A DNA stretch of 10,000 bases from Pigoraptor vietnamica. Lineage: Eukaryota > Opisthokonta > Filasterea. The DNA is taken from assembly GCA_943704525.1 (NCBI GenBank), contig CALSCQ010002285.1, positions 1 through 10,000 of the forward strand, written 5' to 3'. Of this stretch, positions 1 through 6,786 are shown piece after piece. Below the pieces are notes generated by a model, which was not told where the DNA came from, did no database searches, and saw only the letters and a program-made list of their open reading frames with translations. Position numbers and translations under genes: made by a program. Position 1 is the stretch's first letter; each line of letters begins with the position of its first letter.

Positions 1-6
1 CCCCAC

Positions 7-22
7 CACACACACACACACA
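7..22. repeat. (CA)8 dinucleotide microsatellite
   Basis: Eight perfect CA units lie just inside the window edge. Read on the minus strand, in the direction of the upstream 1266-residue gene, the tract is a GU-rich stretch some 33 bases past a GATAAA hexamer. It could therefore serve as the GU-rich downstream element of that gene's poly(A) site. It may equally be a neutral microsatellite. Confidence 0.85.
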
Positions 23-60
23 ACGTCAGCAGCACTGGTATGTATGTATACATATTTATC
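7..60 (-). promoter_or_regulatory. Candidate poly(A) signal region of the pseudokinase-WD40 gene
   Basis: After the TGA stop at 79-81 the minus strand becomes AT-rich. It carries GATAAA (complement of 55-60), a variant of the AATAAA hexamer, followed by a TG-rich run at 22-7. A hexamer followed by a GU-rich element is the usual eukaryotic cleavage/polyadenylation layout. The hexamer is not the consensus form and there is no transcript evidence, so the call is tentative. Confidence 0.35.
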
Positions 61-78
61 AAGAAAGCAGCCGAGCAA

Positions 79-3000
79 TCACTTCTTCTTCTCTTGTGCG
101 TTATTTTCCGCGAGGCCGCCGGTGGACCGATACGCGGCGAGCCCTTTCGCATGGCTCCCCCGCCGCGACAGCGCCTTCTTCGGCCCCTCAATCGCTTTGA
201 CGCACTCTCCCGTCGACGTGTTCCACAGGCGCACGCTCGAGTCGTCACCGCCGCTGGCGATCGAGTTGCCGTCCGGCGCAAACGCGACGCTGCGCACCGC
301 CTCCCTGTGACCGCGAATGGTGCGAACGACGCGGCCGTGGTCGCTCGTGTCGTAGACACGAAGAGCCTTGTCTTCGCTCCCTGCCGCCACGTGCTTCCCG
401 TCGGGCGAGTAGGCCACGCTCAGCACCCACCCGCCGCCGCCGTCGAGTGTCTCCTGGCACTGTCCAGACTTGACGTTCCACATGCGAAGGGTCTGATCGA
501 GGCTGCCCGACACGAGCGTACGGCTGTTTGGGGAGAAGGCGACGCTCAGCACCCAGCCGGCATGGCCCTTCAGGGTCCGCAGCGGCGCCAAGTCCTTCGC
601 GTTCCACAGACGCACGAGGCGGTCATACCCGCCCGACGCAAGGTGCTTGCCGTCGGGTGAGTACGCGACCGTGTACACGGCGTCAGCGTGGCCGTTCTGC
701 ACCGTCTGCTCGCACTCGCCGGTGCGCGCATCCCACACGCGCAGTGACGAGTCCTTCGCCCCAGTCGCCAGCGATTCTCCCGTCGGCGAAAAGGCCGCGC
801 AGAGAACCCACCCGTCGTGCTTGAACATGCGCACGCACGCGCCACTCTCCGCATTCCACATGCGCGCCGTGCAGTCCTCGCTCCCCGAGACAATAAAGCC
901 GCCGTCCGGCGAGTGCGAAACCGAGCACACGGCGTCGTCGTGCCCAGCGAGCGTTTTGAGGCACTCTCCCGTCTCAAGGTCCCATATCTTGATGCTGTGG
1001 TCGTCGCTGCCCGACGCCAACCGCGAGCCCTTTGGCGAGTACGACACGCTCTGCACGGTCCGCGTGTGCCCGCACAGCTCCTTCCTGAATGTAACCCTCG
1101 CGCCCTCCAAATTGCACCCGTCAAGCAGCGCACCCACAAGCGACGCGTCCTCCATGTGCGACCCGCGCAAGTCCGCTCGGCGAAGGTCCGACCCGTCCAG
1201 ACGCGCGGCCGAGAGGTTCGCACCGGGCGCCCGAATGCCGACCAGCGAAATGTCGTGGAGTGGCGCGTCCGCCCAGTTGAGGACGGAGAGGGCGTTCGCA
1301 GCCGCGCGGGCGCTCTCCGCCGACGTCTCGTGCGCCGAGGCAAGTACGACGTCCAACAGCGCCTTGTAGTACGTCCCCGGGTCGCTCTTCACAATGTCCG
1401 CATAGTGCTCGAGGAGGTCGGCGTCGACGCAGAAGCCGTCGCGCTTCGAAGACACCTCGGCCACAAATTCGTCCGCCATGTTCACGAGCACGTTCCCGAC
1501 GGTCGCCGATACCACGGAGCCGACGATATCCGCGGCGCGATTGGCCGCCTCCGCGAACCCAACAGTGTCTTCTGACATGGCATCGTCCTCGTCGCGTTCG
1601 TCCGCAGGGTGCGCGGCCTGCCCGTGTGTGGAGGCCGCCGCCGAACCAACCGCACAACTGCCGTCCACAATAACATCATCGTCGTCAGAGTCGCCGTTCA
1701 CGGCTATTTCTTCTTCACCGTCCGACGTCTGCGCACACGCTGTTGACATCTCGGCCGTCTCCTTCCGGGCCCCAGTGTCCAGCGGCTCGAGCATCGAGCG
1801 ACGCGCCGCCGCCCTCCTTTCCTCATCCGAGGCGTCGTCGTCGTCGTCGCGCATGCTCAGCGACGACGTGGGTCGCTTACGCTCGTCCGAATCAAACGAT
1901 CGCGTCCTATAGCGCGGCTCGCGTCGCGTCTTGCGTCCCGGCGGTGGAAGCGGCGGATCCAAATCGTCTGCGGCCATGGTGCGCGGCGAGTTGGATTGGC
2001 TGCCAGTCCCGTGCCGCTCGGCGCGACGTGCGTGTTCGCCCTTGCGACGTCCATCGGCGGTCCCAAGTGGCTCCAGCGCGCAACGGCCCTCGGGCGTCGG
2101 CCGTCCGGACATGGCCTGCTGTCTCGGCGGCGTCTCGCGTGCGGCGGGGCTGCTCGCTATCATGTCAAAGTACCTCGCAGGAGACGTCCGCGCCTCTTCA
2201 GCAGCCGAAGAGACGTCCGGCACCGAGGGCGTGCGCGTCCTGCGCGTCGCACTACGGCGACCCGTGGGCACGTGCTGAGGAGGCGGCACTTTGGGGGGCG
2301 ACGGCTTCACCTGGACGGGCGCGCCGGCGCTTAAGGGCCGTTCCCACGAGCCCTTCGCCATGCATGCTATCACCGCAGAGAAGCGGGGCCGGTCCGCGGG
2401 GTACTGGGACCAGCACGCGCGCATCAGTGCCGCGATTCCCGCCGGACAGTCGGTCGCGATGTTTGGACGGCCACCACGCAGCACAGTAGTACGCGCGTCC
2501 TGCATGCTCATCGAGCCGCCGAGCTCGTCGCCCCATGGGACCCGTGGGGCGTGCGCCATTTCCCACAGCAGCATAGCAAAGGCGTACGAGTCGCACGGCG
2601 GCGACAGTTTCGCGCCCGCCAGCGCCTCGGGTGCAATGTAAGGATCGAACAGCCAGCTATTTCGCGTGGAGATGTACGCCTCTAGTAGGTCGTCGCTCTC
2701 CGCTTCCTTCGGCCGCACAGTAAGCACACGCACTAGCGTGGATGCCGCAAGTCCACACACGACAGGGCGACCCGAAGAGTCGATCAGCACGTGTTCTGCA
2801 CGCAATGCGCCGTGGACGACGGGAGGGGCCTGCGAGTGCAGAAAGTCAAAAGCACTCGCCACTTCGCGCGCAATCCGCCACCGGACGTGCCACGGCAGCG
2901 AAGGGATCGCCTCGCGCAGCGTCGTGCCCGTCGCCGGCATGTCGACGACCGCCGCAATCCACGTGCGCTGCGTGCTTTCGTCGACCGACGCCGTCTCGAC

Positions 3001-3879
3001 GCACAGGCCCAGCGTGCGCTCCAGGTGCGCGTGCGTCAGCGATGCGAGGTGGGCGATCTCCCCCCTCAGCTGCCCAATGCGGCGCAGTGACGGCGGCCGC
3101 GCTTCGCCGTCGATTGCAGCCGAAGTGACAACGACGTGCCTCCCTGACCACTCGGCGGCAAAGCTGGGACCGCCGATCGGGTTGGAGCGCCGGCCAAATT
3201 CGCCCTTGAAGGACAGTTCCCAAAGTCCAATGTCGACGTCCTGCGAGCCCGTCGAGTCATCCTCAACGCCGAGAGAGCGGTCCACTGCGTGGATGAGAGC
3301 TCTTTCGTACGATGCGTGCAAGAGCGCGTCGAAATTCGGGATGGGTGGCGTGTGGAACCCCTTCGAGTTGCGCTCGTTCTGCTGGCACACGTGGCTCACA
3401 ATCTGCGAAGCCGCGCGCCGCAAAAAGGCCGCATCGGAGCGAATGTCGGCCGCATTCTCCGCGTCCATGTCATTTTCGCAGGCGAGTTCGAGGGGCATCG
3501 GCTCGTCACGCAGGAGGTCGTGCGCGGCGTCCACAATCAGGGAGCACAGGTGCGCGAACGTTGCGCAGTCGCATCCCGAGCGCACAGCTCGCAAGAACCA
3601 GCGGGGACCCGACAATTGGCGCAGCGTAATCTCGCACTCGCGCGCGGCCTCGAGGGCCCGCAGGAGCGCCGTGTCGCCGTCGGACGAACGAGCGGCCACT
3701 GACGCGACGTCCGCAAGCACGTCGAGACGGCGCACAAGCCGCGCACACTGCGCGCGGTTGACAAAAACATTGCCTGCGAGTTCCCGCGAGGACCGCGCCG
3801 CCGCACGAATGGCAGCAACGTGGCCTCCGGAGGAAGAGGCGTCTGCGGCACCGTCGGCCCGGCGTGTAGGGCGTCCCAT
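79..3879 (-). CDS. 4-helix-bundle / pseudokinase / pentapeptide / WD40 fusion protein (MLKL-like architecture)
   Basis: Single uninterrupted frame of 1266 residues. The frame runs upstream to a GTG at 3925-3927, but the first ATG (3877-3879) has A at -3 and G at +4, a good eukaryotic start. Residues 20-125 match the helical pattern of the MLKL N-terminal/HeLo-like bundle (NRAQCARLVRRLDVL near 41, then a W-F-L turn at 94-96). Residues 225-510 are a TKL-like kinase fold: loop IGGPSF at 235, alpha-C Glu274, APE at 416-418, Asp430, Arg497. The VAIK lysine is Thr252, HRD is HGA (356-358), the loop Asn is His363 and DFG is VCG (374-376), so it should be a pseudokinase. Residues 520-770 look disordered: many S/T-P sites, a basic patch near 649-660, Asp runs at 678 and 730. 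Residues 771-870 are helical, 874-929 pentapeptide repeats, 934-1230 seven WD40 repeats, enough to close one propeller. No signal peptide or membrane segment is evident. The role is unknown; a signalling or cell-death effector is inferred. Confidence 0.88.
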   Translation of the reverse strand: MGRPTRRADGAADASSSGGHVAAIRAAARSSRELAGNVFVNRAQCARLVRRLDVLADVASVAARSSDGDTALLRALEAARECEITLRQLSGPRWFLRAVRSGCDCATFAHLCSLIVDAAHDLLRDEPMPLELACENDMDAENAADIRSDAAFLRRAASQIVSHVCQQNERNSKGFHTPPIPNFDALLHASYERALIHAVDRSLGVEDDSTGSQDVDIGLWELSFKGEFGRRSNPIGGPSFAAEWSGRHVVVTSAAIDGEARPPSLRRIGQLRGEIAHLASLTHAHLERTLGLCVETASVDESTQRTWIAAVVDMPATGTTLREAIPSLPWHVRWRIAREVASAFDFLHSQAPPVVHGALRAEHVLIDSSGRPVVCGLAASTLVRVLTVRPKEAESDDLLEAYISTRNSWLFDPYIAPEALAGAKLSPPCDSYAFAMLLWEMAHAPRVPWGDELGGSMSMQDARTTVLRGGRPNIATDCPAGIAALMRACWSQYPADRPRFSAVIACMAKGSWERPLSAGAPVQVKPSPPKVPPPQHVPTGRRSATRRTRTPSVPDVSSAAEEARTSPARYFDMIASSPAARETPPRQQAMSGRPTPEGRCALEPLGTADGRRKGEHARRAERHGTGSQSNSPRTMAADDLDPPLPPPGRKTRREPRYRTRSFDSDERKRPTSSLSMRDDDDDASDEERRAAARRSMLEPLDTGARKETAEMSTACAQTSDGEEEIAVNGDSDDDDVIVDGSCAVGSAAASTHGQAAHPADERDEDDAMSEDTVGFAEAANRAADIVGSVVSATVGNVLVNMADEFVAEVSSKRDGFCVDADLLEHYADIVKSDPGTYYKALLDVVLASAHETSAESARAAANALSVLNWADAPLHDISLVGIRAPGANLSAARLDGSDLRRADLRGSHMEDASLVGALLDGCNLEGARVTFRKELCGHTRTVQSVSYSPKGSRLASGSDDHSIKIWDLETGECLKTLAGHDDAVCSVSHSPDGGFIVSGSEDCTARMWNAESGACVRMFKHDGWVLCAAFSPTGESLATGAKDSSLRVWDARTGECEQTVQNGHADAVYTVAYSPDGKHLASGGYDRLVRLWNAKDLAPLRTLKGHAGWVLSVAFSPNSRTLVSGSLDQTLRMWNVKSGQCQETLDGGGGWVLSVAYSPDGKHVAAGSEDKALRVYDTSDHGRVVRTIRGHREAVRSVAFAPDGNSIASGGDDSSVRLWNTSTGECVKAIEGPKKALSRRGSHAKGLAAYRSTGGLAENNAQEKKK

Positions 3880-4147
3880 TTTCTTTTTGACAGGGTCAAG
3901 TTGCCATTTCTGAGCACTAAGTGTCACATCCTAGCAGACAGAGTAAGGCGACGAGAAAGACACATAGAGCCACAGAGCACGTGACACTCGACTTGGTTGT
4001 GAGGGAACGGAGAGAGGTTTTTGTACTGGAAGGACAACGACGGAGCAAATACCGCCGAAAGTGCTGGCACGGTTTGACGTTTCAGCCAGTCACGTGATAG
4101 TAGGAAGTCTCAAGAGCGCCTTACGGCTCAAAAATTCTGTAAGCGAG
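3880..4147. promoter_or_regulatory. Divergent spacer upstream of the pseudokinase gene and the tRNA, with two CACGTG palindromes
   Basis: This 268-base spacer must hold the promoter of the minus-strand gene and perhaps that of the rRNA methyltransferase. It contains CACGTG at 3978-3983 and again at 4091-4096 (as the full palindrome TCACGTGA, 4090-4097). Both share TCACGTG, on opposite strands. CACGTG is the core site of bHLH/bZIP-type factors. The hexamer also occurs several times elsewhere in the window, inside coding sequence and introns, so its presence here is weak evidence. No TATA box is obvious. Confidence 0.35.
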
Positions 4148-4219
4148 TCTTCGGTAGTATAGTGGTGAGTATCCCCGCCTGTCACGCGGGAGACCCGGGT
4201 TCAATTCCCGGCCGGAGAG
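4148..4219 (+). tRNA. tRNA-Asp(GTC): tRNA-Asp (anticodon GTC)
   Basis: A complete 72-base cloverleaf without intron. The acceptor stem TCTTCGG (4148-4154) pairs with CCGGAGA (4212-4218), with one T-G pair, and the discriminator is G4219. The anticodon stem CCCGC/GCGGG (4174-4178, 4186-4190) carries loop CTGTCAC with anticodon GTC at 4181-4183. The T stem CCGGG/CCCGG (4195-4199, 4207-4211) carries loop TTCAATT. Internal pol III promoters are visible: A box TAGTATAGTGG (4155-4165) and B box GGTTCAATTCC (4198-4208). CCA is not encoded, as expected in eukaryotes. The sequence closely resembles cytosolic eukaryotic tRNA-Asp. Confidence 0.97.
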
Positions 4220-4224
4220 CTTAA

Positions 4225-4238
4225 TTTTTTTTTTTTTT
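4225..4238 (+). terminator. RNA polymerase III T-run terminator of tRNA-Asp
   Basis: Fourteen consecutive T residues begin five bases after the tRNA discriminator base. This is much longer than the four to six T that normally suffice for pol III. It may matter that a protein-coding ATG follows only 27 bases after the run. Confidence 0.9.
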
Positions 4239-4264
4239 GAATCTTCATTTTCAAGAGTGCCGCA

Positions 4265-5281
4265 ATGTTCTCTCTCTCTCGGCGTCCGTTATTCGCGTTA
4301 ATTTTGCAATGTACCACGCGTCGATATCTGTCGCATCGTCCTGTGCTACTCGATGAAGTCGTGCGTTTACTGTTGCCGGATGCGCCGCGCGAAAACGCAG
4401 TGGTCATTGACGCAACTTTTGGAGATGGGGGCCACTCGCGGGCGCTTCTGTCGAAGCTCGGGCCAGGGGCGCGCCTTCTTGCAATCGACCGCGACCCAGT
4501 TGCAGTGGAGCGTGCAAAGATCTTCGCCGCTGAAGATGCGCGCGTGTGCGTAGGCCACGGGCCGTTTTCCGAAGTCCTCCACATTGCCAATTCGCACGGA
4601 ATTCGAGAAGGTGATGTCGACGCCGTCCTTTTCGACTTTGGCGTCTCGTCAATGCAGCTGGACGACCCGTCGCGCGGGTTCTCTTTCAAAGTTTCTGGCC
4701 CGCTCGACATGCGAATGGGGTCGATGGAGGCCGATTCGGGCACGGCGGCGGATTTGGTGAATTCGATGTCACAAGATCACCTCGAAGCGATCTTGAGGGA
4801 CTATGGCGAGGAGAAGCAGGCGCGCGCGATCGCGAGGGCAATTGTAAGTCAACGCAGCGTCAAGCCCTTCGTGACGACGGAAGAGCTCGCGCGCGTCGTG
4901 AGGAGCGCGGTGAGGGACGCGGGGTCGCAGAGGATTGACCCCGCCACGCGAACTTTCCAAGCGCTCCGCATAATTGTCAACGATGAGATGCGGGAGATTG
5001 AGCGCGCTTTGCCTGCCGCATCTAGTTTATTACGCGTTGGCGGCCGACTTGCCACCATTTCGTTCCACGGCCTCGAAGACGCCCTTGTGAAGGCCCACAT
5101 CACCCGTCGCGCGGTTGGAAACGCTCCGTTTAGCACGTGGAAGAGTCCCATCGCGAACGCCGCGCCGAAACCGGTGCTGCAAAGCGTTACCCGAGGCCAC
5201 GTCGCACCGTCGGAAGCCGAAGTTGGCGAGAATCGGCGCGCCAGATCGGCTCGGATGCGCGTCGCAGAACGAATTGCGTAA
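4265..5281 (+). CDS. METTL15: RsmH/MraW-family 16S-type rRNA (cytosine-N4) methyltransferase, probably mitochondrial (METTL15-like)
   Basis: Intact intronless frame of 338 residues. The family transfers methyl from S-adenosylmethionine to N4 of the decoding-site cytosine (C1402 in E. coli 16S rRNA); METTL15 does this in mitochondrial 12S rRNA. Hallmarks in order: HRPVLLDE (24-31), SAM-binding IDATFGDGGHS (48-58), AIDRDP (73-78), DAVLFDFGVSSMQLD (119-133), RGFSF then GPLDMRM (137-151), YGEEKQARAIA (180-190), DPATRTFQALRIIVN (225-239), GGRLATISFHGLED (259-272) and a C-terminal ENRRARSARMRVAE (322-335). The usual FHSLED is FHGLED. Residues 1-20 are rich in Arg, Ser and hydrophobics with no acidic residue, like a mitochondrial presequence, and nothing comparable exists in bacterial RsmH. 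The ATG lies 45 bases after the tRNA. The stop overlaps AGTAAA (5281-5286), a known weak poly(A) hexamer, followed by GT-rich sequence. Confidence 0.93.
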   Translation: MFSLSRRPLFALILQCTTRRYLSHRPVLLDEVVRLLLPDAPRENAVVIDATFGDGGHSRALLSKLGPGARLLAIDRDPVAVERAKIFAAEDARVCVGHGPFSEVLHIANSHGIREGDVDAVLFDFGVSSMQLDDPSRGFSFKVSGPLDMRMGSMEADSGTAADLVNSMSQDHLEAILRDYGEEKQARAIARAIVSQRSVKPFVTTEELARVVRSAVRDAGSQRIDPATRTFQALRIIVNDEMREIERALPAASSLLRVGGRLATISFHGLEDALVKAHITRRAVGNAPFSTWKSPIANAAPKPVLQSVTRGHVAPSEAEVGENRRARSARMRVAERIA

Positions 5282-5322
5282 GTAAAGTAACACGAAGTAA
5301 CAAATTGGTTGGGTGAAAATTT

Positions 5323-5334
5323 CCGAGATCTCGG
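5323..5334. repeat. Perfect 12-base palindrome CCGAGATCTCGG
   Basis: A fully self-complementary 12-mer lies 41 bases past the methyltransferase stop and about 235 bases before the CCDC96 start codon. The flanks (TT on both sides) do not extend the symmetry. It could be a dimeric protein-binding site, or chance. Confidence 0.5.
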
Positions 5335-5347
5335 TTGTTGTTGGGCC

Positions 5348-5361
5348 GTTGCTAGGGCAGC
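5348..5361. promoter_or_regulatory. Candidate RFX X-box upstream of the ciliary gene
   Basis: GTTGCTAGGGCAGC resembles the X-box bound by RFX factors (half-sites like GTTGCC and GGCAAC, spacer of 1-3). The left half fits the RYYNYY pattern, the spacer is two bases, and the right half GGCAGC has one mismatch (G for A). It lies about 207 bases upstream of the CCDC96 ATG, at the far end of the range typical of ciliary promoters. The rest of the 5282-5567 spacer shows no other recognisable signal apart from the nearby palindrome. Confidence 0.35.
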
Positions 5362-5567
5362 CATCAAGTATCACGTTTTGCGTCTTCGGAAAACGTTTGC
5401 CAGCACCGGTGACGAGCGCACGTCTCCATTCGTCGTCGTAGTTGAGGAGTAGAGTCACAGCGGCATGATCGGCGCTGTTACGTGCTTGCGCAATCGGTTG
5501 TAATTTGCCCGATTTCGTTCGCTTGAGCGAGGGCGTCTGGTATTCCCTCAACGCCCGAGTGGCGAAC

Positions 5568-6728
5568 ATGTCGCAGGCAGGGTCGCGCGCCGAGTCCCCG
5601 GCTGCCGAGGAGGTGCGTTGGTGCCCTTGCAATTGTCCCTTCAACGCAATGCTGCTTTTTTATTTGCTCATAGCTTCCAATGCGATGCGAAGGATGCCTC
5701 GCTTGCCGAGCCCTCGACGGGGCTCGCGGCCGCAGAGAGCAGCCTGAGCGTACGACAGAGCAGCCGCCCCGTTTCCGGCGTTTCGCGATCGCCCGTGTCT
5801 GACGGCGGAGAAGAGGGCGGCGAGGAGGATGCCGAGGGCGAGGACGGAGAAGTGGAGGCGTACGAGGGAGCCGACGGTGGAGACGCGGGCGACGAGCAGC
5901 CCGGAGAAGGGGGCGATGAAGAGGCGATGGGTGCCGAGGGCGACGGAGAGGGACTGGTCGCCGCATCTGCGCACGGAAGCGCGGACGGGCTTGCGCAGAG
6001 CCAGTCGAGTGGGCAGGTGCTGGGTGGCGACGAGGAAGATGGAGAGCGAGCGTCTGGTTCCGAGCGTGGCGGTGCGGAGAGTGCCGGGCGCAGCGGACGT
6101 TCCTCGAGGGCGGATCGCGCGGAGGGTGAAGAGGACGAAGATGGCGATGGTGAGGGCATTAGGAGAGATGCGTCGGCCGAGTTCGACGCGGACGCCAGCG
6201 GGCGGTTGAGCAGGGCCGGCGCCGAGTCTCCCATCCTGCCTCAAGTGTCTGCGCCCATGTCGCGGTCCGGTTCCGGCGAACTCATGGAGGGCGGCGAAGG
6301 GGAAGAGGGGCAGGAGGAGGACGCTGACGAGTCGCACCGGCTCGCCGAGCTGCGGCCAACGACGCCGAGCGGGGACGCGGAACTGGATGCCGGCGACGAT
6401 GGGTTCGAAGGGAGCCCACGCGTTGACCGCGACGACGAGCTTGACGAGCTTTTGGACGGCCCGCGGGAGCAGGAGCGGCGAACGGACGATGAGGATGAGG
6501 AGAGGGAGAGGGACGAAGAGCACGACGGCGAGCGGGAGGAGGTCTTGCACGAGGCGGACGTGCGCTCGGAGGAGTCTGCGGATCAGATGGACAGGCCGAC
6601 GCTGTTGCGCCTGTACGCCGAGCAGGTGGAGGAGCGCGAGCGGCTGCAGAGCATCAACAATCAACTGCAGCACCGTCTTGCCGAGTACTTTAATAAGAAG
6701 AAGGCGAGTCACTTAGTGCTAAGTCCTG

Positions 6729-6786
<58 letters not shown>

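Noticed and set aside
190-1080. Tandem DNA repeats or a CRISPR-like array
   Set aside because: The periodicity comes from WD40 protein repeats of 41-44 residues; the DNA copies are diverged and there are no identical repeats with spacers.
2350-3207. Annotation as an active protein kinase
   Set aside because: The Lys, HRD Asp, loop Asn and DFG Asp are all replaced, so catalysis is not supported by the sequence.
2666-3913. 415-codon open frame on the plus strand
   Set aside because: It lies antisense to the pseudokinase gene, is Arg/Ser/Ala-rich with no recognisable motif, and is typical of GC-rich antisense openness.
3880-3927. N-terminal extension of the pseudokinase protein by 16 residues
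   Set aside because: It would start at GTG (3925-3927), which is not a normal start in a eukaryotic nuclear gene; the ATG at 3877-3879 has a good start context.
3978-4096. The CACGTG pair as a specific divergent promoter element
   Set aside because: Kept only as a low-confidence feature: CACGTG also occurs near 389, 2268, 2790, 5133, 8610 and 9074, mostly in coding sequence or introns, so it is common in this DNA.
4265-5281. Bacterial origin of the window (RsmH and HisC are bacterial families)
   Set aside because: Spliced introns in hisC, the ciliary gene, the tRNA without encoded CCA but with a pol III T-run, and the presequence on the methyltransferase all indicate a eukaryotic nuclear genome.
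5030-5644. 204-codon minus-strand frame spanning the rRNA methyltransferase end, the spacer and CCDC96 exon 1
   Set aside because: It overlaps two better-supported genes antisense and shows no family motif. A short relic in the spacer part (5282-5480) cannot be excluded, but nothing supports it.
5660-6712. 350-codon minus-strand frame that looks hydrophobic and membrane-like
   Set aside because: It is the complement of the acidic CCDC96 exon; GAG and GAC codons read backwards as CTC and GTC, giving Leu and Val.
6708-6725. CACTTAGTGC near the CCDC96 intron 2 donor, the reverse complement of GCACTAAGTG near 3914
   Set aside because: A ten-base match between two unrelated sites is expected by chance at this scale and has no context in common.
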